From: Gammaproteobacteria bacterium
GTDB lineage: Bacteria; Pseudomonadota; Gammaproteobacteria; Enterobacterales; Neiellaceae
Assembly (NCBI GenBank): GCA_017425245.1
Contig: JAFOOX010000071.1
Location: 1 to 64,000, forward strand
Reading direction: 5' to 3'
DNA length: 64,000 nucleotides
Part shown: piece by piece, positions 1 to 8,368 of the stretch
How the letters are laid out: each line of letters starts with the position of its first letter
How positions within the stretch are numbered: position 1 is the first letter of the stretch
Position numbers and translations under genes: made by a program
The notes under the pieces: generated by a model
The model's input: only the letters and a program-made list of their open reading frames with translations
Told to the model about the DNA's origin: nothing
The model's database searches: none

Positions 1-376
1 CATCGGCGATTTGGCCCAGGCACACAGCCCGCGAACGTACATCGCCGAGCTTTTCATAGACCGGCAATTCTTCTTCGCGGCGGATGCGCAGCGCCTCATC
101 AAGCTCGCCGCGCGCCATCAGCACATCGGCGATTTGGCCTAGAGTAACCGCGCGCGAACGTACATCGCCGAGCATTTCAAAGACCGGCAACTGCTCCTCG
201 CGGCGGATGCGCAGCGCCTCATCAAGCTCGCCGCGCGCCATCAGCACATCGGCAATTTTGCCCAGAGTCACTGCCCGCGAACGTACATCGCCGAGCTTGT
301 CATAGACCGGCAATTCTTCTTCGCGGCGGATGCGCAGCGCCTCATCAAGCTCGCCGCGCGCCATCAGCACATCGGC
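1..376 (-). repeat. Tandem 123-bp repeats encoding near-identical 41-aa TPR units
   Basis: Three complete in-frame units (376-254, 253-131, 130-8) and the first codons of a fourth are visible. The encoded units differ at only 3 to 5 of 41 positions (for example PVYDKLGD, PVFEMLGD, PVYEKLGD), and the DNA is similarly conserved. This is far more uniform than ordinary degenerate TPRs and points to recent duplication or gene conversion. Total copy number is unknown because the array leaves the window. Confidence 0.9.
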
Positions 377-1126
377 GATGCGACCCCAGGCCGATGCAAC
401 CCCTCGCCGGTCATCCACCTCCACAAACTGGTCGCGTGCCAACTGGGCATCCGAAAGCGCAGCGGGGATTTGACCTAGGCGCCATTCAATCTGGCTAGAT
501 TCAAGTCTCAACCAAGCGTTTGCCGAGGATGTAGTGCCGTGACTTTCGAAATACTTGCGGATGTCGAGCAGTCGTTGTTCAACTGCTATACGGTCGGATC
601 CCCCTAAAAACACAGGAGCCCGATGAATCGCATCGATTTCGACTGGCCGTTCGCAGAAATCGAGCACAGCAGTTCGCCAAGCCCAAAGGTCGGGGGCTTC
701 ATGCGCCCATTCAGCCACAGTCGATGGTTCAAGCCAGAAAATCAGCGCCGTCGCTACCTTTTCGGCCAAGCGCTCTCGACTACGATTTAGGGGGCGCAAG
801 ATTTCTGGTCCCTTCTGCTTCAGCCAAACTCCCGCGCCAACGACGTGGATTGGGCGGCTTGCTTGGCTCAAGATACCTAGCCGGTCAACAAGTTCGGCCA
901 CTTCAGTTTCAGGGGAGATTTCTTCTACCACGGCCAACGGGTACGAATCGGCAAGCGAACCGATCAATAGCTGGCGGTAGGTCTGAGAGGTGTACAAAGC
1001 GATGACAAACTGAAAGCCAATTTCTCGCTTCAGAAGACGTACCAGCCTCAGGTACTCCCCCGTGTGCCGATTGTCGATAATCGCAGATCTATCGTGCTTT
1101 AACGAAAGAGCAAGAGGCTCTTGCAT
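1..1126 (-). CDS. TPR-repeat protein, partner of the adjacent ATPase (C-terminus beyond window)
   Basis: Open for 375 codons from an ATG at 1126 to the window edge, so the C-terminus is missing. GAGAGGAG lies about 10 bases before the ATG, and the gene starts 20 bases after the stop of the upstream ATPase, so the two are probably co-transcribed. Residues 1 to about 190 form a non-repeat domain with predicted alpha/beta character, including LNRSRERL and, further on, FWLEP and APDLWAWR. I recall this pattern from proteins in which such a domain precedes TPRs next to an ATPase gene, possibly a degenerate NTPase fold, but I cannot name a family. From about residue 250 the protein is a tandem array of 41-residue TPR-like units (ADVLMARGELDEALRIRREE and so on). 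No membrane segment or signal peptide is seen. Its function is unknown; a sensor or scaffold role is inference. Confidence 0.75.
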   Translation of the reverse strand, partial: MQEPLALSLKHDRSAIIDNRHTGEYLRLVRLLKREIGFQFVIALYTSQTYRQLLIGSLADSYPLAVVEEISPETEVAELVDRLGILSQASRPIHVVGAGVWLKQKGPEILRPLNRSRERLAEKVATALIFWLEPSTVAEWAHEAPDLWAWRTAVLDFCERPVEIDAIHRAPVFLGGSDRIAVEQRLLDIRKYFESHGTTSSANAWLRLESSQIEWRLGQIPAALSDAQLARDQFVEVDDRRGVASAWGRIADVLMARGELDEALRIRREEELPVYDKLGDVRSRAVTLGKIADVLMARGELDEALRIRREEQLPVFEMLGDVRSRAVTLGQIADVLMARGELDEALRIRREEELPVYEKLGDVRSRAVCLGQIAD

Positions 1127-1146
1127 GACAAAAGAACTCCTCTCAA

Positions 1147-2475
1147 TCAATGCTCAGTGCCTGCCCCTAATTTATGCTTATCGAGAGCAACCCTATAGGC
1201 TTCAAGCGAGCGCACTGCAGGGTGTGACTGCCACCAGAAACTGTTATATTCAAGAAGCACCAGATCAAACAACAAGCGCTTTGTTTGGTCTGTTGTCGGG
1301 GTTAATTCGGGACCACTTCGATCAATTCCAACCAATAGAGGCAGGTCGTCTGGCTGCACTAGGCGACGGTATTCATTACTTAGCCTGCGCGTGGCAGTTT
1401 CAGCCACGGCCAAGCTTATAGGGCCCTCGTCAATTTCTTGAAAGCATAGGTTGACCAAGCGCAGCAGATCTCTTGGATGGCCCCCTGAATGCCGCACCAA
1501 CAAATCCAGAGTGTCCATATTGGCAAAATACTCAATGGGAAGGCGCTTGATTACGAACTCGCGCATCCGATCCCGTGCAATCTCAATCATGTCCGCTTCG
1601 CCCTTGTTTGAGAGCTTGACCATTGGCAGACGGAAAATGGCATCAACATTCTGTGCAGCCTGGCCCTGTTCATTGAGGATGCTAATCGGTGCGCAGTAAA
1701 TAACGTTGGCATTCAAAAGCCGGAGCTGGTGAATGTCTCGTACGAAAAAGTCATCTGCTTCATCGCCTCGCAAGCGGTCAGTGCCATCAACGATGAAAAG
1801 TACGGATTTGCCCAGCGCTTGATTTACCGCCTCTTGTTGTACATAAACAAGTAGCTGATTGAAAGCATCTGCCAGTGCACTGAAAGAGTTTCTGACGTTA
1901 TTACGAATCTCTGTCTTGTGCGTGGTGTTGCTACGGATAGAGGTCGTAAGCTTAGCGAACAATTGGCCAATCAATGGCAGACCCATCCCAAATTCGGCAC
2001 CAGCAGCTAGATCTGCACTTGATGTCTCTTCCTTGATTGAGATATTGGAGACCTGCTTATACCAGTCATACAAAGGGCGAAGAATGACACTCGGTACAAC
2101 CATCGCCTTTGCCGCAGCTTCATTAACCAAGGACTCCGCCAAGGTCAGCGCAATGTCGGCGTAACACAGATTGTTGATGTCGAGCGCCTTGAGAGCATCG
2201 ATCTCCACAACGAAGTAGCGCCCATCCCCTTTCAATTCAGCACCAATTTCAAGCAGCTCGGTACTTTTCCCGCAACCTCGGTGCCCGCCAAACAGCACAC
2301 ACTTCCCTGAACACGGCTCTCCAAGCACTCCAGTGCTCACATTGAGCCCGAATTCCCTCAGCAAACGCTTCCGGCTATAGTCGCCTCGGGCTTCATTGAG
2401 ATTGACTCGACGACCATCACTCGGCTTGAGCGGATCATCGAATGCGAAATTCTTGCGGTAATCTAAGATGGACAT
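1147..2475 (-). CDS. P-loop ATPase (AAA/STAND-like), partner of the TPR protein
   Basis: A 442-residue protein with a clear Walker A, GGHRGCGKST, at residues 63-72 and a Walker B-like strand, LFIVDGTDRL, near residue 225. The sequence before the P-loop (NLNEARGDYSRKRLL) and the strand YFVVEIDALKALDINN after it fit ATPases that I recall being encoded next to TPR genes. The C-terminal third (SGGHPRDLLRLVNLC, then a region rich in leucine and charged residues) resembles the lid and winged-helix part of AAA/Orc-type ATPases. The ATG at 2475 has only a weak GGGAT upstream. The TPR gene follows 20 bases downstream. Cytosolic; no membrane segment. A role in defence or signalling is inference; the ATPase fold itself is secure. 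Confidence 0.8.
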   Translation of the reverse strand: MSILDYRKNFAFDDPLKPSDGRRVNLNEARGDYSRKRLLREFGLNVSTGVLGEPCSGKCVLFGGHRGCGKSTELLEIGAELKGDGRYFVVEIDALKALDINNLCYADIALTLAESLVNEAAAKAMVVPSVILRPLYDWYKQVSNISIKEETSSADLAAGAEFGMGLPLIGQLFAKLTTSIRSNTTHKTEIRNNVRNSFSALADAFNQLLVYVQQEAVNQALGKSVLFIVDGTDRLRGDEADDFFVRDIHQLRLLNANVIYCAPISILNEQGQAAQNVDAIFRLPMVKLSNKGEADMIEIARDRMREFVIKRLPIEYFANMDTLDLLVRHSGGHPRDLLRLVNLCFQEIDEGPISLAVAETATRRLSNEYRRLVQPDDLPLLVGIDRSGPELTPTTDQTKRLLFDLVLLEYNSFWWQSHPAVRSLEAYRVALDKHKLGAGTEH

Positions 2476-3179
2476 TCAGGAATATCCCAGCAGTCGAGAG
2501 GCCTAAACCATATAACACCGCGACACCAAAGTCTTCAACAGCCTCCTGAATCCGAGGCTTCCGGCCAAAAATCAAGCCACCATCTCATGTAGGGTGAGGG
2601 TGTGAACATTTTTCATACACCACGTATCCGTTCAAGGTAGTCGGTGAACATGCAGGGAGCGACTTCTAAGGGCTCCAATCTCCTAACGATGGTTGCAGTC
2701 TATCCCATCCCGCACGGTCGAAAATGAGGCCGTCCGGCAAGATTCCCCATTGCTGACGCCAACTTGACCTGGGGTAGCCGTCAAATTGCGGCGCAACCAT
2801 CTTGGTGACGACACCCTCAGGGCGAGCAGATCCGCAAACGGCGCCGCCTCCGCCTGCCAGACCCCTCGCTCACCACCCGCACGGCGGCGAATAACCTACA
2901 GCCGGCCGGGTGGAGGGGGTGAGGCAACAAGACGTTGCGACAGCAACTATGGGCCATGGGTGAAACATAGTGGCGGTCGGAACGGTTCTCTCCCCCCGCT
3001 TGAGCAGCGCCAAGATCACGCCGCAGCGAAATACGGCATCGGGGCTGGTGGTGGGTCGAGGTGACAGGAAGTCACCGAGAGCGAGCCCGGTACATGGATG
3101 TACCGTCGAGCGGCCCACCGGCAGCACCGGAACAGGCCACTGGCATCAATAGCGCTGCTCTACCGGGCCGCCGGGATTG

Positions 3180-3207
3180 GTAAGGGCCGGGCGGGTCCGG
3201 CCCTTAC
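3180..3207. repeat. Perfect 11-bp inverted repeat (hairpin)
   Basis: GTAAGGGCCGG at 3180-3190 pairs perfectly with CCGGCCCTTAC at 3197-3207 around a 6-base loop. There is no T tract on either side, so it is not a typical rho-independent terminator. It lies about 170 bp downstream of the batD stop and could be a REP-like element or a structured 3' end. Confidence 0.7.
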
Positions 3208-3238
3208 CCGGCCAGCGCCGGCCGGTCGGCGCTCTTAT

Positions 3239-3259
3239 ACAAATCGCCATGCGATTTGT
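3239..3259. repeat. Perfect 8-bp inverted repeat
   Basis: ACAAATCG (3239-3246) and CGATTTGT (3252-3259) form a perfect stem around CCATG. A second small palindrome, GCGGC-GCA-GCCGC, follows within 15 bases. Function not evident. Confidence 0.6.
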
Positions 3260-3376
3260 CTTACCTGCGGCGCAGCCGCATTCCGAGATACGAGATACGA
3301 ACAGCAAGCTGCAAGCTGCGAGTAGCCGCGCCCGCCACGCAGTGGCACCCTCACCCCAAACCGCTGCGCAGCAGCA

Positions 3377-5146
3377 TCACCTCGGATAAAGCGGCGGCAA
3401 CCCCACCCCTTCAGCCTTGGGCTGGCGACCCCACCGCCGGCCAGGGGCCAGCAGCTGGGCCAGCGCCTCACCGCGCCAGGGGGACGGTGTGGGGCTGTAG
3501 AGGGCGGCGTGGAGCTGATCGATATGGGGCTGGGCCGTAGGCGGCAGCTGGCCGCCGGCACGGGTGAACAGGTGAAGCGCCTGCAGCGCACCATGGGCGT
3601 TATCGTGGCGGCAGGCGTGCAGCAGCTGGTGGTGGGCGCTGGCCAAAGGCGATGGTGAATTCTGACAGCGGCGCGCCACCCGCCAGCCGAGCGCTGCCGC
3701 AACCACGGCCGTGACGACGAGCAGCGCCATCAGCCAGCCACTGTGCACGCCAGTCGCAGCCGCCTGTGGTTCAGCGCCGCCATTGGCGTCGGCGCTGTGG
3801 CCATCGCCCGCGCTCGCACTGTCGCCGTTCATATCCTCGGCGGGGTGGTCGCCAGTGGCGCTGAGATCTGCACCATCGGCGCCGCTGGCAGCAGTCGCAC
3901 CGCCACTGACCTGCAAGGTGGTGGCCGGCAGCAGCGCCACTTGGGGGCTGTCGCTGGCGCTATCCCACCACTCCACCCGCAGCTCGGGCAGGATCAGGGG
4001 GCCGGGCTGCAGCGGGATCAGGGTGATGGTCTGCTCCAGCACTGCAGCGCGGCCGGCGGCGGTCTCTTCGCTGCGGCTCTGCTCATGCTCCAGATACTGA
4101 CGGGCGCCTTTGACCTCGGCCAGCGCCAGCTTGGGCAGCTGGGTCGGGGTGGCGCCCACCGCCTCCAGACGGATGGTGCGGGTGACCGCCTCGCCCACCT
4201 TGAGCTGCTGCGGATCAGGCTGCCAGCGCTGGCTGAGGCTGACCGCCGTGGCCGGCAGAAACCAGCCGCTAGCGTCGGCCGGGCGGGCCTTGACCTCGAT
4301 GGTCACCGGGTTGGAGCGGACCACCACCACCTGGCCGGGGTCCATGAATTCGTTAAACAGCGACTGGCCGCCAAAGGGCTGGGGCTGACCGACGGCCGAC
4401 GGAATGCGCGCCTGCAGGGTCTGGGGCGGGATGGTGAAGCTGCCGCTGCGCTCCGCCAGCAGGCTGTAGTTGCGCTCGATCACCTGATATTCCTGACCGT
4501 TGCGCTGCTCGCGGTAGCGTTTCTCCTCGCCCTGACGGCGGATGGTCAGGCCATCGAGCTGGGGTTCACTCAAGTTGCCGGCCAGAATCGGCACCGAGGC
4601 ATAGATGCGCAGCCGGTAGTTGATCTCCGCCTGCTCAAAGCTGCTGCTGTTATCGACATCCGCCACCACCAGCAGCGGCTCGCCCGCCATGGCGCTGGGG
4701 GTGCTGCCGTCATCGGTGCCACTCGCCCCCGGCGCGGCGGCTGGCGCGTCGCTGACCTCGATGGTCAGGGGCGCACTGCTGGCACTGCCCACCTGCAGCG
4801 AGGGGATGGTCAGCTGGCCGCTGCTTTTGGGGGCCAACTGGATGATCCAGGCGGTGCTGCTGGTCTGCACCCCATTGACCCAGCTAACCATGGAGCGCTG
4901 ACTGCGGCCGAGGATCTCGAACTGTTGCTGCAGCGGACTCAGATCCGGCCCCTGGCCGGTGTTACCGCTGAACTCCAGCACCAGTTGCAGGGTCTCGCCC
5001 AGCTGCAGCTGGCGGCGATCCACCTCAGCACTCAGCTGATCGGCACGCACGCTGGCGCCAAGCAGCAACCACAGCAGAGCCGCTGGCATCAACCAGCGCA
5101 GGGTGGTGGCTATGGCGCGCAAGGCTGCTGGGGTCAACCGGCTCAT
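3377..5146 (-). CDS. batD: BatD family protein (Bat operon, oxygen tolerance)
   Basis: A 589-residue protein with an N-terminal signal or anchor region (about residues 10-35) and a large periplasmic part containing typical BatD sequences: QLQLGETLQLVLEFSG near residue 45, FEILGRSQRSMVSWVNG near 90, and SGQLTIPSLQVG. One C-terminal membrane segment (GWLMALLVVTAVVAAALGWRV) is followed by a cytosolic tail. The ATG overlaps the stop of the preceding VWA/TPR gene as ATGA, so the two are translationally coupled. It is the last gene of a moxR-DUF58-DUF4381-batA-batB/C-batD operon. The family is linked to envelope stress and aerotolerance; the exact biochemical role is not established. Confidence 0.88.
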   Translation of the reverse strand: MSRLTPAALRAIATTLRWLMPAALLWLLLGASVRADQLSAEVDRRQLQLGETLQLVLEFSGNTGQGPDLSPLQQQFEILGRSQRSMVSWVNGVQTSSTAWIIQLAPKSSGQLTIPSLQVGSASSAPLTIEVSDAPAAAPGASGTDDGSTPSAMAGEPLLVVADVDNSSSFEQAEINYRLRIYASVPILAGNLSEPQLDGLTIRRQGEEKRYREQRNGQEYQVIERNYSLLAERSGSFTIPPQTLQARIPSAVGQPQPFGGQSLFNEFMDPGQVVVVRSNPVTIEVKARPADASGWFLPATAVSLSQRWQPDPQQLKVGEAVTRTIRLEAVGATPTQLPKLALAEVKGARQYLEHEQSRSEETAAGRAAVLEQTITLIPLQPGPLILPELRVEWWDSASDSPQVALLPATTLQVSGGATAASGADGADLSATGDHPAEDMNGDSASAGDGHSADANGGAEPQAAATGVHSGWLMALLVVTAVVAAALGWRVARRCQNSPSPLASAHHQLLHACRHDNAHGALQALHLFTRAGGQLPPTAQPHIDQLHAALYSPTPSPWRGEALAQLLAPGRRWGRQPKAEGVGLPPLYPR

Positions 5147-6849
5147 TCGCGGCGTCTCGGCTGGTTGTAGTGGTAGTAGATGCGTGCCCGCAGCAAGCCG
5201 GTGGGATCATCCGGCACCCGGCGCAGCAGCTGTTCGCGGGTCTGCTCCTCGGCGGTCATGGCCGGGGGCGCCGGCTGCGGCTGCATTGCATCTCCCGATT
5301 GCGGTTGCGCCTCGTCGCCCGGCTGCTGCTCGGCCAGTGCCTTGTCCATCTGCTGCTGCACCTGGTCACGGGTCTGCTGTTCGGCGGCCTGCTGTTGCTG
5401 GTCGCCCTGCTGTTGCTGCTCACCCTGCTGTTGCTGGTCGTCCTGCTGTTGCTGCTCGTCTTGCTGTTTCTGTTGCTGTTCCAGCAGCTTGGCCACCAGC
5501 TCGCGGTTATAGCGCGCATCCTCATGCTCGGGCGCCTGTTTAAGCGCCTCGTCGTAGGCGGCCAGTGCCTGCTGATAATCACCGGCGCGGGCCAGGGCAT
5601 TGGCGGCGTTGTAGAGACCATCCACCCCGCCCTGGGCCTGAAACGCCTCGGCCGCCTGCTGATAATCACCGGCCTTGTAGCGCGCGGCAGCAGCCCATGC
5701 CGGATCGCGGAACTGGCTGCTGGCGGCCTCATACTGCCCTTGCTCAAAGGCCTTGCTGGCCTGCTGATCCGGGGTTTGCCACCAGTCGCGCCAGCTGGCT
5801 TCGGCCGGGCTGGGCACAAGCAACCCGCTGCCAAGGCCGCAGGCCAGCACCACACCCAGCCAGCCACGGCGGAAGGCCAGCGCCGCCAACGCCACCGGCA
5901 GCAGCAGCAACCAGTGGCCCTGCTCCTGCCACTGATCGCCTTTAAGGGCTGCATCCTTGCCGCTCCCCGGTGGTGCCAAGGCAGCGCCCAGCAGGCCATC
6001 GCTGCTGCTACCGAGCAGCGTCTGCCAGTCGCTGTCGCCGGCGGTCAGCGGGGCATAGTGGCCGCCGCCCGCCTCGGCCAGCTGGGCGAGGCCATCGCCG
6101 TCGCGCCGGCTTAGATAACTGCGGCCCCGCCGATCCACCAGCTTGACCCCGGCCTCACTGCCTACCCCCAGCACGCTCAGGCTGTAGCCCTGCTGCTGCA
6201 GTTCGGCGGCGGCGGCCAGCGCGTCGTCCGGCCGGTCGCCCAGGCCGTTGCTGATCAGGATCACCCGGCCACTGGCGGCAGCGGTGCCGCGGAGCAGCTC
6301 ACCGGCGCGGCGCAGCGCCAGATCGGCGCGATCACCAAAGGGCGGCATCAGATCGCCGCTCAGCTCCGGCAGCATGTTGAGGATCACCTGGCCGTCATCG
6401 GTCAGCGGCGCGGCGACAAAGGGGCTGTCGGCATAGATCACCAGCGCCACCGCCGCACCTTTGAGGGCGGTGATCAGATCATGGGTTTTGTGGCGGGCGC
6501 GGCTGAGGCGATCCGGGGTTTCATCATTGGCGCTCATCGCCGGGCTGAGGTTAAGCACCAGCACTGTGGGCTGATGCTGATCATCCAGCGGCAGCTCGAT
6601 GCGCTGCCACACCGGCCCGGCCAGCGCGATCACCGCCAGCAGCCAGCCCACGGCGAGGGCCAGCAGCGGCCAGCGCTGACGGCGGCCCGGCTGGCGAAGC
6701 AGCAGGTGCCCCAGCAGGTGGGGATCGATATGGTTGCGCCAGCTGCTGGCGCTGTGGCGCTGGTGGCGCCAGGCCATGAGCAGCAACAGCAGCAGCGGCA
6801 GCAGGGCCAGCAGCCAGGCGGGGCGAAGCCAGTGCAGGCTGTCGATCAT
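5143..6849 (-). CDS. batB: BatB/BatC fusion: VWA-domain membrane protein with TPRs and a glutamine-rich tail
   Basis: The 568-residue product starts at ATG 6849 (AGGAGG six bases upstream); the open frame extends further upstream but would overlap batA. It has N-terminal membrane segments (WLLALLPLLLLLLMAW, then WPLLALAVGWLLAVIALAG), a VWA domain from about residue 85, and another hydrophobic stretch near residue 320. Two TPR units follow (GLYNAANALARAGDYQQALA near 415), then a roughly 45-residue stretch dominated by glutamine and the end RVPDDPTGLLRARIYYHY, typical of BatB proteins. The metal-site motif DxSxS reads NLSPA, so metal binding is doubtful. It overlaps batA by 4 bp. The partners are presumably BatA, BatD and the MoxR ATPase. 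Confidence 0.87.
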   Translation of the reverse strand: MIDSLHWLRPAWLLALLPLLLLLLMAWRHQRHSASSWRNHIDPHLLGHLLLRQPGRRQRWPLLALAVGWLLAVIALAGPVWQRIELPLDDQHQPTVLVLNLSPAMSANDETPDRLSRARHKTHDLITALKGAAVALVIYADSPFVAAPLTDDGQVILNMLPELSGDLMPPFGDRADLALRRAGELLRGTAAASGRVILISNGLGDRPDDALAAAAELQQQGYSLSVLGVGSEAGVKLVDRRGRSYLSRRDGDGLAQLAEAGGGHYAPLTAGDSDWQTLLGSSSDGLLGAALAPPGSGKDAALKGDQWQEQGHWLLLLPVALAALAFRRGWLGVVLACGLGSGLLVPSPAEASWRDWWQTPDQQASKAFEQGQYEAASSQFRDPAWAAAARYKAGDYQQAAEAFQAQGGVDGLYNAANALARAGDYQQALAAYDEALKQAPEHEDARYNRELVAKLLEQQQKQQDEQQQQDDQQQQGEQQQQGDQQQQAAEQQTRDQVQQQMDKALAEQQPGDEAQPQSGDAMQPQPAPPAMTAEEQTREQLLRRVPDDPTGLLRARIYYHYNQPRRRE

Positions 6850-7868
6850 GCGTCCTCCTGGCGACGGCGCAGGCTGGCGCCGAGCTGGGTGAACAACCGC
6901 AGGCGCAGCGCCACCAACCACATGGAGAGCAGCAGCGCCGCCGCTAACGGCCAGTGCTGCAGGCTGGTGATCGGCCGCAGATAAACCGGATCGCCGGCCA
7001 CCGGCTCCAGCTCATCAATGGCACGATAGATGTTGGCCAGCCCCTGAATGTCGCGGGCGCGAAAATACTGGCCGCCGGTCAGCCGGGCGATCTCGGTCAG
7101 GGTCTTTTCATCCATATCCTGACTGGGGTCGACGGTATAGCTGCCCAGCAGCGAGCGCACCCGCTGCGGGCCAGCGCCGACGCCGATGGTGTAAATCTTG
7201 ACCTGCTCCTGACGGGCCAGCTCGGCCGCCTGCAGCGGCTGCAGCACCCCAGCATTGCTGGTGCCATCGGTGAGCAGGATCAGCACCCGGTTGTCAGCGG
7301 GCCGTTCGCGCAGCTGTTTGACCGCCATGCCGATGGCATCGCCAATGGCGGTCTCGCGCCCGGTCAGGCCGACTTGGGCCTCGCCCAGCAGCTGGCGCAC
7401 CACCTGACGATCCAGCGTCAGCGGCGCCTGCAGATAGGCGCGATCCGAGAACAGAATGAGTCCGACACGGTCGCCTTTGCGGCGGCTGATGAAGTCGTCT
7501 GCTACCGCCTTGACCACCGTCAGCCGGTCCACCGCCTGCCCCTGATAGGCAAAATCATCACGGCCCATGCTGCCCGACAGATCGATGGCCATCAGCAGTT
7601 CGCGGGCGCTGACTGGCAGCGGCAGCGGTTTGCCCGCCAATGCCGGGCGGGCTAGCGCCAGCACCAGCAGCCCCCAGCACAGGGCGGCCAGTAGCAGTTG
7701 CAGGCGGTGACGGCCATGGTGGCCGCTGCTCACCACCCCTTCAGCCTGCAGCTGCTGGAAAAAAGGGACGCGCAGCGCATCGCCACTGCTGGTGGCGGCC
7801 GGCCACCAGCGGCGCACCAGCCAAGGCAAGGGCAGCAGCAGCAGGGCCCAGGGCCAGAGCAGGGTCAT
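6846..7868 (-). CDS. batA: BatA: VWA-domain membrane protein
   Basis: A 340-residue protein starting at ATG 7868 with AAGGAG eight to nine bases upstream; the frame is open 54 codons further but lacks a ribosome site there. Two N-terminal membrane segments (LLWPWALLLLPLPWLV and LLLAALCWGLLVLALARPAL) precede a VWA domain. Its metal-site motif DLSGSM (in MAIDLSGSMGRDD) is intact and is supported by TGRETAIGDAIGMAV and LLTDGTSNAG. A C-terminal hydrophobic segment (PLAAALLLSMWLVALRL) follows. The start codon overlaps the stop of the preceding DUF4381 gene, and the 3' end overlaps the BatB/C start, so the genes are tightly coupled. It probably acts in the inner membrane with the MoxR ATPase. Confidence 0.9.
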   Translation of the reverse strand: MTLLWPWALLLLPLPWLVRRWWPAATSSGDALRVPFFQQLQAEGVVSSGHHGRHRLQLLLAALCWGLLVLALARPALAGKPLPLPVSARELLMAIDLSGSMGRDDFAYQGQAVDRLTVVKAVADDFISRRKGDRVGLILFSDRAYLQAPLTLDRQVVRQLLGEAQVGLTGRETAIGDAIGMAVKQLRERPADNRVLILLTDGTSNAGVLQPLQAAELARQEQVKIYTIGVGAGPQRVRSLLGSYTVDPSQDMDEKTLTEIARLTGGQYFRARDIQGLANIYRAIDELEPVAGDPVYLRPITSLQHWPLAAALLLSMWLVALRLRLFTQLGASLRRRQEDA

Positions 7869-8368
7869 CGGCCGTTCTCCTTCAGCCAGCGGCGCACCGC
7901 TTTGAGCAGCGCCGGCCGGTCGATGGCCAGCTGATTGAGGGCCGCAGGCGGCAGATAAAGGGCGGTGGCCAGCCAGCCGGCCTGCTCGGCCGTCAAGCCG
8001 CCACGGCCAGCGCAGAGGTAGCCCTGCCACGCCTCGCCCTGCAGCACCGCCACCGCGGATGCCGGCTCAGCAGCCAGCGCCCGCCGCCGTAGCAGGCTGG
8101 CCAGTGCCAGCAGCAGCGGCCGCACATCGGCACCGGCGGCCAGCGTTTTTTCAATGGTGGCCAGTTCGGCCTTGGCCCAGCGCCAGTGGCGGCGACGATG
8201 ACGCAGCCACAACCACAGCGGCAGGCCGATGGCCACAATCAGCAGCAGCGCCGCCAGCAGCCACCAGCCGGGCGCCGGTGGCCACAGGCTGACCGGCGGC
8301 GGCAGATGGATGTCGCGCAGCTGGGCCAGCGGATCGGCGCTGGCGGTGGCCATGGCCAGCAGACTCAT
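7865..8368 (-). CDS. DUF4381 family membrane protein of the Bat operon
   Basis: A 167-residue protein. After a short N-terminus with LAQLRDIHLPPPVSLWPPAPGWW, the hallmark of this family, there is one membrane segment (LLAALLLIVAIGLPLWLWL). A cytosolic region rich in arginine, alanine and leucine follows, ending WLKENGR. Start and stop overlap the neighbours as ATGA on both sides, placing it between the DUF58 gene and batA as is usual in gammaproteobacterial Bat operons. Molecular function unknown. Confidence 0.8.
   Translation of the reverse strand: MSLLAMATASADPLAQLRDIHLPPPVSLWPPAPGWWLLAALLLIVAIGLPLWLWLRHRRRHWRWAKAELATIEKTLAAGADVRPLLLALASLLRRRALAAEPASAVAVLQGEAWQGYLCAGRGGLTAEQAGWLATALYLPPAALNQLAIDRPALLKAVRRWLKENGR

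Larger units (their letters stand above)
2476..3376. other. Non-coding interval, 0.9 kb, between the ATPase/TPR pair and the bat operon
   Basis: I find no convincing gene here; the open frames have no ribosome-binding site or family-like sequence. The right half (about 3040-3350) is packed with small inverted and direct repeats: GGTACATGGATGTACC near 3090, an 11-bp perfect hairpin at 3180-3207, an 8-bp hairpin at 3239-3259, and short direct repeats GAGATACGAGATACGA and CAAGCTGCAAGCTGCGAG near 3285-3325. The left half (about 2600-2780) could hold a remnant of a mobile element, but I cannot identify one. Confidence 0.5.

Noticed and set aside
84-305. Serine-rich plus-strand open frame in the repeat region
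   Set aside because: Antisense of the TPR repeats, so it inherits their periodicity.
1-376. Possible CRISPR array
   Set aside because: The 123-bp repeats are contiguous and in frame, with no spacers; they encode TPRs.
2600-2780. Insertion-sequence remnant
   Set aside because: The sequence gave a vague impression of a transposon end, but I found no inverted terminal repeats, target duplication or transposase frame.
3743-5170. A 475-codon plus-strand open frame opposite batD
   Set aside because: Shadow of batD with an Arg/Gln/Gly/Ala-rich translation typical of antisense reading in G+C-rich genes.
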